Source: Blastocystis hominis
Taxonomy: Eukaryota > Sar > Bigyra > Opalinata > Blastocystidae
Length of the DNA stretch: 64,000 nt
Reading direction: 5' to 3'
Assembly: GCF_000151665.1 (NCBI RefSeq)
Contig: NW_013171849.1
Location: 796,480-860,479, forward strand
Shown here: one piece after another, positions 1 to 11,596 of the stretch
Position numbering within the stretch: the stretch's first letter is position 1
Layout: each line of letters begins with the position of its first letter
Translations under genes and position numbers: made by a program
The notes under the pieces: model-generated
The model's input: only the letters and a program-made list of their open reading frames with translations
Told to the model about the DNA's origin: nothing
The model's database searches: none

Positions 1-870
1 GATTTCGGATCCTGGAATTACGCCCGTAGAACTTTCCCTATCTCTCCTGGGTGTAGAATCGTAGTTTATTTACAATTGAATGACTGGTAGATTGTTTGCA
101 GTGGATGATCACTCAGTAGTGATTGTCACTGCCAATCACTCTGTGGTCATGCTTACCTTCAACATAATTAACTCGAAAATCGATGTATCTTCGCGTCCTA
201 TACCCATTTTGGCTCCTGTTAGTGGGAAACTGTCTTTGCGAGGGCAGTATTGCTGGAACCGTGAAGAACGCTGTATGTATTACATAAACAACAAGGGATA
301 CATTCAACGAACAGGGTTGCAAACGCCTTGGAAAGCTTCGTTTCTATGCTACTCGTCATTATTCGGAGTCCTTTATGTGTCCGAGGACTATCGCTCTCTC
401 TGTATTGGGTCTGAAATCGTTTTCACTGTGCCTTTTTGCATCAGTTGGGTCCAATGTTTTGAAGATCCCTATGTGTTGATTGTCTCAAGGGATGAGCGTT
501 CTATGCAGTGTATTCTACTCGATTTGTGCACTTGCGTTCGGTTTGCCTTGTGTGATTGTCTTGTAGACATCCTATCAACTCTCTATGGATCGAATCGACC
601 TGTCGAAGGATGCTTGCTACTGGCCAGATGCCAAGTTTGTCTTTCTGTTTGACTGAAATACGTAGCTGTCTGCTCTTTCCAGGTACAAGTGCTGGCGAGC
701 TGTTTGTATTTGAATTGGATTCTCTGTCCTCCACACAACTCACAAACAAAGCCCATCATCGCATTCGATTGGACTGTTCACACATCACCACTCTCCACAT
801 CGCTTCTCCTTCGCAATTCTTAGTAGGCGACGCCTGTGGTGACGTTTTCTCCATCCATTTGTCCCTTTAG
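1..870 (+). CDS. C-terminal part of a possible beta-propeller protein, truncated by the window edge
   Basis: The frame is open from base 2 to 60. A 30-nt intron (61-90, GTAGTT..GGTAG) follows, so the ATG at 80 lies inside the intron and is not the start. The next exon runs from 91 to about 638, and a second intron, best placed at about 639-682, restores the frame that ends at TAG 868-870. The product alternates short hydrophobic beta-like segments with aromatic/aspartate turns and ends with a segment that looks like one WD40-type blade (GTSAGELFVFELDS, then VGDACGDVFSIHL). I do not recognise the family beyond a probable propeller fold. The N-terminus lies outside the window. The gene converges with the EP400-like gene, whose stop is 171 bases away on the other strand. 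The second intron's boundaries are less certain than the first's. Confidence 0.6.
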
Positions 871-890
871 TTAGTTAAGTATTTGTTATT

Positions 891-898
891 TGTTTGTT
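891..898 (+). terminator. TGTTTGTT 3'-end motif
   Basis: Exact TGTTTGTT 20 nt after the TAG at 868-870. It matches the motif reported just downstream of poly(A) sites in Blastocystis. Confidence 0.65.
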
Positions 899-1040
899 TG
901 TGTTGTTTGTTGGTCTCAAACACTTGATTCATTACAAGATTAACAAGACTAGTTTTACCATACGAATCGCAATAACAATAATAACAATAATAACAACAAT
1001 AACAACTGTCTCTCTTTCAACATCCAGCTGCTTCCCTCGC

Positions 1041-4000
1041 TCACACCTCCACGATCTTCCCATTAATCGGCCGGCTCTGCATCCTTCCTCCCTGCTGCGC
1101 CACAAACATCTGCGGGTTTCGCTGCTTCATCTGCTGCGCCTGCAAGTGGTTCCCCGCCACCGGCATTCGCTGCATGTTCACTTGATTCATCCCTGCCGGC
1201 ACGCGCTGGCGATCATACACCTGCATCATCCCTCCCTACACCTCACGCCTTCCACGTTTCCACACTTCTCCCATCTCGCGCCCAGCGCTCATTCCCTCCT
1301 TTCGCTGCAACGCCGACATTTGCGACACGAAAAACCCGGGATTGCGCAGCTGCTCGTTCTGATTCTTCAGACATCGCTGCAAGAATCGATTGTTGTTGCA
1401 CGTGTGCTGAGAGTCTGTCGGACAGTACGGATACGGCTCGATCGACGGCTTCGAACGACGCACCCGCTCCAAACTGCTTCGCGGAATCTTCTGCTGCTTC
1501 AAATTCACCGACTCTTCCAGCTCCGCCTTCGCCGCTCCTCGCTTCACCGACCTGCTCTCCAGCTCCATCACCAGCGCAGTGAACGGGTATTGACGGCTGT
1601 ACCGGATTGGCTGCTCCTTCTCCGGCGGTTTCACAGGCGTTTCGGGGGATTCGGGGGACGGAGCGGGCGCGGAGAGCGTCGTCGCCGCGGTGGCGATCGA
1701 GGAAACCAGCACAGGCGCTGGCGGACTGATCGGGAGGACCGGTGTTTCCCCGGTTTCCCCGGTTTCGAGCTTGAGATCGAAGGAAATGACGGGAGAGGAG
1801 TCGTCGAGCTCGTGAGACGGCGTGGCGGCGTGGTTGCGCGCGGATTCCTGGGCTTCCCGCGAGAAGGAGGGCAGCGAATCGAAGAGATCGCGCAGCCCTT
1901 CCATGACTTCAGTGGCCTGCGATTTGGTGTGCGTTAGAGCGGCTGTTTCGGGCTCTAGTTTGACGGGGATGTCGCTCTCGGGCTTTCGTTCGATTTCGTT
2001 GAGTTGAGTGTGTTGCTTGGTGGACTCGTCGAGAATTCGCTGGCCCTGCTCCAACGCCTGTTCATACGGCACTACGATGCCGTCCTGCGGACGCCGATGG
2101 CTGTCGAGTAAGTGTTTGAACTTCGAGGAGTCCGTTTTGATGAGGATTTGCGCGATAGGCAGCATGCGGATCGCGTTCTCGCGCAGTTTTTTGATGTCTG
2201 CGGGGCGCTGCATCGGGAACGACCGCACCGGCACGCGGTTCCGCATCGTTTTGTCCGGGTTCTGCAGACTGTTCAGCGACGACGGGTCCGAAGCCAGCGA
2301 CGACGGGTTCCGGAAGCTCGCAGGCGCGCGACGCGCGAGGTCCTTCGTGCTGGACGCGGGCGTTTCGGGGCGGAGGTAGCGCTGGAGGCGTTTCAGTCGG
2401 TCGGTTTCGAACTTGGCGAACTGGGCGTCGCGCTTCTTCAGATCGGCCAGCTGGGTTTCGTCGAGGGTGGAGGGCTTGAAGAGCGCGCTTTGAACCTGCT
2501 TGGATTCCACGGCCGCGAAAATCGCGTCGATCGGCGAAGCGAAATCCGCGGGTTTCTTCGCTTCTTCCTCCTCCATAGCCACGGATTTCGGAGTGGTTTC
2601 GAGACGATTGTCAAAGTGGTCATCATCATCTTCGTCGTCGTCGTCGTCGTCGTCATCTCCCGCGGGAGAGTCCTTCAAATAGGGGTAGCAATAAGCGAAA
2701 AAGGGGTTTTTGGTGGTGGAAAGCGTCTTCTGCGGAATGCAGGTGTATCGAATTTGGATGGGAATTGCCGCGTCGACCAGCCTTTTCCGCTCCGCGAGGA
2801 ACCGCCAGTTCTCCGGGAACTGCTTCCAAGGGTGGAGGCGCTGCCAGTTCTCCAGAACGAACACGTTGCAGATGAGATTCCAGCTGGTTCCGAACTGGGA
2901 GACCAGCGTGAGCAGCAACTCGTCTTCTTTTCGCGTCCACGTGAACGTATTCAAGCGAACCTTCTGATTGATGAAGTTCCAGATCGACTCCGGCTTCTCC
3001 TTTTCCTCCTCTTCGCCCTCGCGCGCTCGCTTCCTCGCTCGCTTCCGCGTGCTCTCCGTCATCTCGCTCGATTTGCTCACCGACACCGACAGCGACAGCG
3101 CGTTCCGCATCGAAAACCGCTCCGGCGTCGCCGTGAACCGGTTCTTCTCCACCGGCAGCGTGCCGTACAGGAAGCTGTCCATCTGATACCCCGGGTTCGC
3201 GTTGAATTCACGCAGCATCGACTGCTCCCACGACACCAGCGACCGCTCCACGCCTCCATACTCCCCCAAATCCGAGCGATTGCACCCTCCCGCCCCGCTG
3301 CCTCCGCTCAAACTTTCCATTTTGAACTCGCCGCGCGCCGCCAACTCGCCCGGCAATCCCGCTTCCGCGGGGATCAGCGAGGCCTCCAGGGAGGGGTACG
3401 CGCACACGTCGGGAGCGGGCATTCCCGCGGGGAGCGAGAGCGAGGAGGGGTCCAACGCGAAGGACCCCGCGGAGGGTTTCAGGCTCCACGACGCCACGTG
3501 CCGCCACGGCCGCGTCGAAAACGGCTGGATTTGCTCGTTTTCCGCGGGAATGACGGGGTACGTGGGGAACGAAAAGTGGTGCTGGAGAAGCGGCGGGTTC
3601 AGCAGCGCGTCCAGCTCGTCCTCTGAAACCGCCGTGGCCCGGAGCGACGGGGAAAACGGGTATTTGGCGTCCACGGCGAAGCAGTAGGAGAGAAGTGGAA
3701 TGGCAGAAAACAGGGGTTTTAACCGAATCGCGGTACTCGCCTGCTTCTGAAACTCCGTCAGACGGTCCAGTTCCACGATCCGCGCCCGGTTCTCCGATGA
3801 AACGCCCACCGCGGGGAACTCTACCGATGAAACGCCCTTCCTAGCGGTACGTTCGTTGCAGTTCCACAAAAAGTCGCGATTTTCGGCCTGCTGTTCCCAG
3901 AGCGTCCACAGCGTGGGATCCCACACCTCGCAGAGCGAGGGGCGGAGCTCCTTCTTCTCTTTGGGTCTACAAGTGAGCGTGGAAGCAGCGAAATCGAACG

Positions 4001-6685
4001 TTCCGAGAGCGAACAGAACGCGCTTGGCGTCGTGCAGCGCCTTCCGATCGGCCTTTTCCTTCCGTTCGCTGAGGCTCACGCGCGTCTCCAGCTCCGAGAA
4101 CACCTCCTTCACCGTCGCCGCGGCGTTTCGCTTCGTCCCCAGCATGAACAGCACGTTGTGGTACAGCGAGTCCCAGTACCCTGGCCGCGGTTTTTCCCCC
4201 ACGATGATCTGCTGCACCATCGGCGCCGCGTAGCACTGCGCTCCCGCGGGAATCTCCGCGCCCGACTCCGCGGCAGACTCCGCGGGGACGTCCGCGAAGC
4301 GTCGAAGACACACCAGCGCGATCGTGGCGCTGGAAGCGTGGTTAAACCGCACGCACTGGCGATGATCCCAGAAGGAGCACGGGTTGGAGTTTGTGGGATC
4401 CCCCCGGAGCGGCAGCACGGCCAGTCCCTGCTTCCGCAGCAGCGACGCCAGCGACACCGCCATCGCCTCGCTGTCTACGATCACCAGCTGCTTCCACCGC
4501 TTCGCTCGGCCTTCTCCCAGCAGCTGCAGCACGCGCCGCACGCGTCCGCTCACCAATACCGGCGCGTCGTTCCCCGCGGGGGGCGCAGAGGAGCCCGGAC
4601 GGAGGCGTTTCAGCGCCCAGAATTGGGAGGATTTCTGGTTCTCCTCGGCGAACGCCAGCCACTTGTAGCGAAACGTGGAACCCAGGAGTTTCGGCGAGTC
4701 GGTTTCCACGCGGGGATGGCTGAGCCTCCAGAGTTCCGCGGGGATCCACGAACCCGCGGTTTTCTCGAGAAAGGGAGAGAAAAACGAAAGGTCGCCGAGC
4801 GTTTCCGGCTTGAGAGAGACGCGAACCGCGGGGATTTCGATGGAGTGTCGGAACACAATTCGCTTATACGGGGATTCGAGAAGGAGTTTCACTTCGATTT
4901 GGCGCAGACGAAGCGTGGAATAACCGCGGAAATTGGGGAGCGTGGTGAGAACGGATTCGTACGGAGAACGGTACAAAACCGACCATAACCAGCGCGGCCA
5001 CGTGATTCTACAGAGAATCGCGGTTATTCTCGACGTCTACTCGATGGGAGGGAGAAAAGTCGGGTCTCCCCGCGGTTCTACAGGGATTTCCACGCGGGAA
5101 TGCAGCAGAAAGAACGCGTACAGCACGTCCGCCGCCAGATCCGACCCTCCCATCGTGGAAACCGTGGAAACCGTGGAAACCGTGGAAGTCGAAGACGGAT
5201 TGGAGGGAGTCGGTGTTGCCGCGGAACTGCTGGACCCCGCCGGATTTCCCGTCCCTCCAATCGCAGAAATCGTAGAAACCGTAGAAATCGTAGAAACCGT
5301 AGAAGGCTGGAGAGCGTCCATGTCCCAGACCTCCTTGACGGCGCCCAGGAGCCCGTCGCAGAGGCGTCGCTGCCAGTCGGTCCAGGTGACGGTCTCCAAT
5401 TCGAGCGGCAAAAGCGAGTTCCCGCCCTCCCCCGGGTCCCTTCCGGAGCGGTGCTGCCTGGTGGAGCTGTAGTGCGCGGTGGGCCCCACGACGGTGAAGG
5501 TGGCCAGGTTGAAAAGCTCGTGGGTCTGGTGCCCGGAGTCCAAACTCTGTCCCAGCACCGCGCTTTCGACCGCGCCGCTCAGCCGCTGCGCCGAGTCCAG
5601 CAGGCAGAACCGCCGATTGCACCGCGCACACAGCTCCTCCGCCTCCGCTCCCGCGTCCTCCAGCGCCGACGCGAAGAGCAGACAACCGCGGGACGCTGGA
5701 GGGCTCTGGAAGCGGCGCAGCTGGAGGAGAACCGCGGTTCCGGAGCGATTTGGGGAGACGGAATGGCGCGGAAGCCGGATGGAGGCGAGAAATTTCGCCA
5801 TTTCGCTGAGCCTGGGAATGACCGGGATTCCAAAAATCGCCACGATTCGGGAACGAGGATGAAACTCTCGTCGACGGCGTCCAGCTCGCCGATCAGCTGC
5901 AGAATACAGTTTTCCAGAGTGAAACCCCCCTCCAGGCAACTCACCACACATGCGAGATTGTGGGATGCGCAATACGCCAAATAGCCAGGCAGTTTCATCG
6001 GCTTCTGCGCGTACAGGTCGGAGAGGGAGGGAGTTTCGTCGGTGACCTCCGGGTTGCCCTGGTTCCCGCGGTTATACACCGATTTGATGTAGCGTTCGAG
6101 GGAGGGTTTCGTTTTGTCCTTCTTCACCGCGGGGATCTCCATCGACTCGACGTGTGCGTCGTGCACCCGCTCCCAGAACTGCGTGACCATTCCCGCGATT
6201 ATCCTGCAGATCTGTCGATGCCTATTTTCGTCCTGATTTTCGTCCTGTTTTCGGAGCAATTCCCGCTCTTTCTCGTCTTCCACCTCCATTCCCTCCTGCT
6301 TCACGTCGAGTTCCGCGGGGAAGGAGGGCAGGGAGAGGAGTTTCGGGGCCTGGGCGTTTCGGGAGGGTTCGATGAAACGGTAGAAAAACGCCTGGGCTTC
6401 GTGGGCGAGAATGTAGGCGACTTGGATCTTCCATTTCCGCTCCTCGAGGAAGTCGTTGGCCATGAGAACGGACTCTTCGAGGAAGTAGTCGTAGTGGCAT
6501 TTGCGGCGAAGCGGTTCGGGGTACATGCGGAAGGAGGGAGCTAATTTCTCTTTGAGGGTGTTGTATTCGCGGAGAATGGAATCTCGCTTTTGCTTTAGCT
6601 TGTTGATGTCGGATGAAAGACGCGATGGAAGGTTCATCCGCGTAACTCGCGAGGAAAGTTGGCGATAGGACGGCGTTTGCACCAT
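1041..6685 (-). CDS. EP400/Eaf1-like chromatin protein: HSA, decayed SNF2 ATPase, SANT
   Basis: Probable scaffold of a NuA4/SWR1-type chromatin complex. Going downstream from the ATG at 6685: an HSA-like segment (YDYFLEESVLMANDFLEERK); a region that aligns in order with the SNF2 N-lobe but has CLEGGFTLEN where the DEMGLGKT nucleotide-binding loop should be; a low-complexity Ser/Thr/Val insert near 5150-5310; a helicase-C-like stretch (LVIVDSEAM, then RQCVRFNH) without the usual arginine finger; a SANT/Myb domain (FTWTRKEDELLLTLVSQFG) near 2900; an acidic run; and a Gln/Met-rich tail. Introns at 5008-5040 (33 nt) and 1236-1265 (30 nt) rejoin the frame exactly, and another of about 43 nt lies near 5820-5865. 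The start could be earlier, since an upstream ATG pair near 6813 opens a frame that would need one more intron. The domain order matches EP400. Loss of ATPase activity is inferred from the missing motifs. Confidence 0.72.
5150..5310 (-). repeat. In-frame nonamer repeats in the EP400-like gene
   Basis: Two clusters of 9-bp units. On the plus strand 5152-5190 reads (CGTGGAAAC)n and 5269-5303 reads (CGTAGAAAY)n. On the coding strand they encode STVSTVSTV and TISTVSTIS type runs. Because the unit length is divisible by three, the frame is kept. Confidence 0.8.
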
Positions 6686-7237
6686 TTTGTGTGAAGATTG
6701 TTGAGACTGTTGGGACTGAGAATATTGCGTCCTTTCTCGGCTCCCGCTAAAACGGATACTAATCGTAAAAGGACGACTTCCTTGGGAAGCGACCAAATTT
6801 GGTTTTTCATCATTGCTTTGATTGCTCTAACGAATAAGTAAATATTTTAATACAAATTACATCCTTCACACGAGCCAACGCCATAGAGGCATATTCTTTG
6901 TATATCTCCTTTTCGTTCTCTTTTTGGTATCGTTCACATAAACTAATTCTTTACCCCCAACAAAAACACAGTCTACTCTAATAGTCGAGCCACTTCTTGA
7001 CTATCTGAGAGTCTCTTTGGAATAGGTGTTGTTTCTATTTCCATTTCCACCAAGAGCCTCAGATCTATGGAGTATTATTCTGTTAAAGTTTGAACAGTAA
7101 AGTAATTCCTTTCTCCTTGATTATCATGTCCCCATGTATTAATAACTAAAACCATTCTTTTCAAACAAATAATTTCAAAATATCATCAATCAATAATTAT
7201 ATATGCATATATATGGAAAATAAAGTACAAGAAACAA
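6686..7237. other. Intergenic region, 552 bp
   Basis: AT-rich sequence between the 5' end of the EP400-like gene and the 3' end of the kinesin gene. It must hold the promoter and 5' UTR (possibly a first exon) of the EP400-like gene and the 3' end of the kinesin gene, whose TGTTTCTT motif lies at 7229-7236. Apart from possible extra 5' codons at 6686-6813, I see no gene. Confidence 0.6.
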
Positions 7238-10200
7238 CTATTGCGTATTACACTGCGATTCATCGTCCAAATCCAAATCAGCGATCTTCGACCGCTTTGT
7301 AGGCGACTGCATTTTCACTGCTGGCTGCACAGACTGTCTTTTGGCCTCCACCACTCTTCTCCCTCTCACCGGCGACACCGGCTGCTGCATCGCCGCCGCC
7401 TGCTTCAATTCGCTGATTTGCTTCTGCAGCTCCTCGTTCTTCACGATCAGCCGAAGGTTCTCGCTCTCCAAAAACCGCTTCGAGCCTCCATACGCAGGCG
7501 TGGTGGATCCGTGCGCCTCCTTCAGATCGTTTTCCAACTCGTCGATCCGCAAATTCTTTTCTTCCACACGCTGCGTTGACTCCACCACCTGGCTCTTCAG
7601 CTCTACAATTCACCCGTATCTCTCAACTCTACCCAACACTTCGTTCTGCAGCGTCTTCACTCGATCTAGCAACTCAGTGGCTTCCTTCCGGAGCCCCGCG
7701 TTCTCTTCTTTCAGCTCGTCTTTCGTCACCAAAAGCTGGCGAACTTTCTCCTTCACGTCTTCGCCCAGCTTGTTCTTCTCCAAGTGAGCGATTCGCTTCT
7801 TCGCCGCCGCATATTTCCGCTTATACAAGTCGTTTTCCTCTGTTAACTCCTGTTTCACTCGCCCGAATTCCTTCGCGCTTTCCTTCATCGCTTTGAACTC
7901 CGCGTATTTCGACTGAATCGTTTGCTGCAATCGCGCCACGCGGTCTTCCGACTCTTTCAACGCGGCTTGCAGACGAAGCGTTTCATTCGGCTGCTCGTTT
8001 TCAGGCGGTTGCTTCATTTCTGTATCCATTTCCATCTGTTGATTGTGTTCCTGGTTGTGTTCCTGCTCCTGACCGAGTTCGGATTCGCTTTCGTCGTTCG
8101 AACTGTCCTCCTCATTGATGACAGCCGCGAGATTCGCAGCGCCAATCGATGGAGAAGAAGAAGAAAAAGAAGAAAAAGTTTCGTGTTGTTTTTCGAATTG
8201 TTCGATTTTCGATTGGAATTCGGAGAGTTTGTGTTCCTTTTCGATTAATTCGCTGCGAAGGCCATCTCGTTCTCCTTCGAGTTTGGATAATTGTGTGGTT
8301 AATTGCGTGATTTGCGTGTTTCGCTCTTCGATGTCTCGTTTGAATTGCTCGCTTTCTTCCTGGCGTCGTTTCAAATTCATTACAAACGCTTCTTCTTTCA
8401 TATCCGCTTCGTCTTCCAGCTTTTGACGCTCTTTCCACAGTTTCACGAGTGATTTTTTCAATTCAATAATGTCATCATCGCCAATAATCACACAGGCCTG
8501 CAGCTCATCGATTTGAGAATCGTTCGAATCGATGACTGCCTGCAATGATCGCAATTCGACTCTCATTTGTTGGATGTATTGCGTTCGACTCTGAAGCTGC
8601 TCTTTCTTCTCTTCGAGCTCTTGCTTCAAAGCGTTCCGTGAAGAAGTGAGTTCTGACACATGACGAGAATATTCCTTCTCCTTCGATTCAAGATTGGATT
8701 GAAGAGATTGCACTTCAGCAGTCCATTGATGCATGAGCTGACTCTCCTTCTGTTCTGAGAGATTGCACTGCATTTGGAGCGCTTTGAGAAGATTGGATTG
8801 CTGAGAAATGGATGATTTGGCTTCTTGGATTTCTGTAACATCCTTCTCATGTTGCAATTTCATTTCGTTCAATGTATCGATGTCTTTTTCGTGTTGTGAC
8901 TTCATTTCATTCAACGATTCCACATCCATTTCATGCTGATTCCTCATTTCATTCAACGATTCCACGTTCCTTTCATGCAATTCTCTCATTTCATTCAACG
9001 AATTCGCCATTTCCTGCATCTGCGCCACCAACTCACTCATTTCCTTCTGCTTCGCCTCCAATTCTTTCTCCGTCATCACCAAATTCTCTCGAATTCGACC
9101 CACATAACTACTCAATTCATCGTTATTCCTCTGCATCGTTTGCTCCAAATTCTCATTCATTTCCTTGCTCTTATTCACCTCATCAATCAGATTCTCCACA
9201 CAAATCAACGCTTCCTGAGAAATCTCCTTCAATCCCGTTATTTCCAATCCCATTTTCTCTTTTTCTTGAAGCAATTCTTCCCGATCCTGAACATGCGAAT
9301 CGCAAACGCGCTGCAAATCCGCGCATTCCTTCTCCAAATCCTCCACAGTCTTCGACAGCCGCTCGTTTTCTTGCGTACTTCGCTGATTGGCTTCGAGGAG
9401 AGAAGAATGGCGCGACGCCAACTGCGCCTTTTCCGCTTCGATTTGACAAATCTGCGCTTGAAGCGATTCCAATTTCGATTTCAATTCATTCAATTCAATC
9501 TCCGTTTCATTCAATTTCGCACTCAACTCCGCGTTTTCCTTCTTCAAGCCATTCTTCAATTCGCTCTCTTCCCCCACTCGTCCCTCCAATCGATGGATCT
9601 TCTCTAAAAACCCGATCTCGTTTGCCTCCATCGCTTTCTTCGCCTGTCGCAGCGCGTTGATTTCCTCCACAATCCCGTTCATCATCTCCGACATCTCCGA
9701 AATCCAACCATTCTCCCCCGTTTCCACGGTTTCCACGGTTTCCACGGTTTCGGCCATGGAAGTCTCCGTCGCTTCGCCCATCGAAATCGACGATAACGAA
9801 AGCCGTTTTGCTTCGGCCATCCATTCCAACTCGCGTCTCCGCATCGTTTCCACTTCCGCTCTACCCATTACCCCTTTTTCCCGCGGGTTACTGCGCCTTG
9901 CGAAGCATGGCGGCCCAGTCTGTGTTCTGTGCGCGCAGTCCCGCGGTTTCGGCCTGCAACTGGGCGATTTTCTTCTCTGCGTCCTCGAATCGATTGATGA
10001 CTTCGCCGAGTTTCCCCTGCAAATCCTTCTCGCGCGCTCGCGTCAGCACCAATTCCGCCTCCACGTTCGACTTCTCCGTGCTCTGCTGCTGCAGCAGGAC
10101 TTCTTTATCGCGCACGTCGCGGCTGAGTCCTTCTAACCGCATCTGCGCCTCGCTCAGCTCCTTCTCCGTGCGTCGCTTCTCCTCCAACTCCATCGCGTCG

Positions 10201-11486
10201 TCCGTCGGCGATTCCTCGCCCTTGATTTGCTTCTTCAACGCCTCGATCTCCCGCCGCAGCTTCCGAATCAGCGACTTGTCGTCCAGCATTTGGTTCACCT
10301 TCGCCGCTGTGTGCACGTTCTTCGCGCTCTGCGCGAATTTCAGCGTGCTGCTCGTCTCCGCCTGCCCTTCATGGCTCCCTTTTCCCCTACACAAAACGAA
10401 GACGCCGGCGTTACGCACGCGATAATCGCGGTGCGCGAGTTTCCGTCCAGCGAGGTCTGTAGCAGCCGCGTCAGCTTGCTGTCGCGGAAGCTCACGTGGC
10501 TGTTTTCGGTCCGCGTAGCCAGCGTTTGAATCACACGCGACAGCACCGACAGACTCAGATTGATTTTCCCCGCTTCCGAGAGCCGGTCGTCCTGCGCGCC
10601 CGTGTGCTTCACGCTCTCCGAGCCCGCCAAATCCACGAGGGAGAGCTGCCCCACCAGAACGCCGGTCGAGTCGTCGGGAGATTCGAGACAGTCCGGATGG
10701 ACGCGACTTTCGCAGACGAGCTTGAAGATCGTGTGGGAGCGCGAAGACTGCTGGTTCATGTTCGTTACGCCCACGTGGCGGTTCTTGTCGCCACGGTGCA
10801 GCAGCTGGGAGTGAAAGGGAGAAACCGGGGAAACGTTGAGAACGTCGTCGTAGCTGCGAAGCACTTCTTCTTTGGAGTCCACGTACACGCCGCGGTCGTA
10901 GCTCTCGTGGATGCGCAGCTTCACCGAGTCGGGGTTGAGCAGGTCGCGGACGTTTTCCTTGTAGATTTCGACGTAGGAGCCGCGGAGGATAAACTGACGA
11001 TTGGGAGTGTTCGCCATGTAGTCGAAAATGTCTTTGGTGGCTAGGTAGATGAGGCCTGGGCTGCTGTCCTCGCCGTGCATCGTGTAGGTTTTGCCGGAAG
11101 AGGTCTGACCGTAGGCGAAGATCGTTCCTGGATTCAAATGATCGATCTGAAATGTACCGTTCATTCCATGCATAAAGGAATCGACAATTCGTTTTCCTAC
11201 ACCTTCATACACCACAGTAGTGGAAGAATCCGGACCAAACACACGATCTAGCAAGTTCAATACGTTTGCACAACCAGTACCGTAGGTATAGATCGAGTTG
11301 GGAATGGACGATCCGCGATCATCCGTTTGACTAATACAGTTCACATCCGGATTGCACCTCCAGCACACAGTATCGCCTTGATTTAACTACATCCTCAGAG
11401 CCTCTCCCTAGCGAACTCACTTCACGAGCATTCATTGGTCGCATCCGAACGGCAACCACAATATGCTCCTGTGGTGGCTCACCCAT
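7238..11486 (-). CDS. Kinesin motor protein, kinesin-7 (CENP-E)-like, with long coiled coil
   Basis: Plus-end-type microtubule motor with the motor domain at the N-terminus. The start at 11486 gives MGEPPQEHIVVAVRMRPMN, the classic beta-1 strand. Next come the P-loop (FAYGQTSSGKTYTM), switch I (NMNQQSSRSH), switch II (LVDLAGSE) and the neck-proximal ETSSTLKFAQSAKNV. Four introns are fixed by frame continuity: 11387-11420 (34 nt), 10362-10390 (29 nt), 9861-9891 (31 nt) and 7603-7632 (30 nt). About 900 residues after the motor are heptad-rich coiled coil with many NEM/QHE repeats near 8870-9010, and the tail is basic. The FAYGQTSSGKT form of the P-loop favours kinesin-7, but subfamily assignment needs a tree. 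The start codon is 110 bp from the oppositely oriented transporter gene. TAG at 7238-7240 is followed by a TGTTTCTT motif. Confidence 0.88.
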
Positions 11487-11596
11487 TGCTGTGCCAGAGT
11501 CTAACTGTTTCGTCTATAGTGCAAAAATGTCTTTTAAACTTCCTGCGAAAAAAAGCCCAATTCCTGGAATTTGATTATATCTCACAATAAGCAACG
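11487..11596. promoter_or_regulatory. Shared divergent promoter of kinesin and cation-transporter genes
   Basis: Only 110 bp separate the two divergent start codons, so the promoters and both 5' UTRs must overlap here. The side next to the transporter is AT-rich (TTTGATTATATCTCACAATAA). No TATA box can be assigned with confidence. Confidence 0.5.

Noticed and set aside
894-1937. 347-codon plus-strand frame rich in His, Arg and Leu
   Set aside because: Antisense shadow of the EP400-like gene's tail; no conserved motif, and its composition mirrors the coding strand.
2112-3626. 504-codon plus-strand Arg-rich frame
   Set aside because: Antisense to the SANT-containing part of the EP400-like gene; long only because of GC-rich codon bias.
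4032-5984. Long plus-strand frames opposite the EP400-like gene
   Set aside because: The minus strand has recognisable domains and intron-joined frames; the plus-strand products are Arg-rich without motifs.
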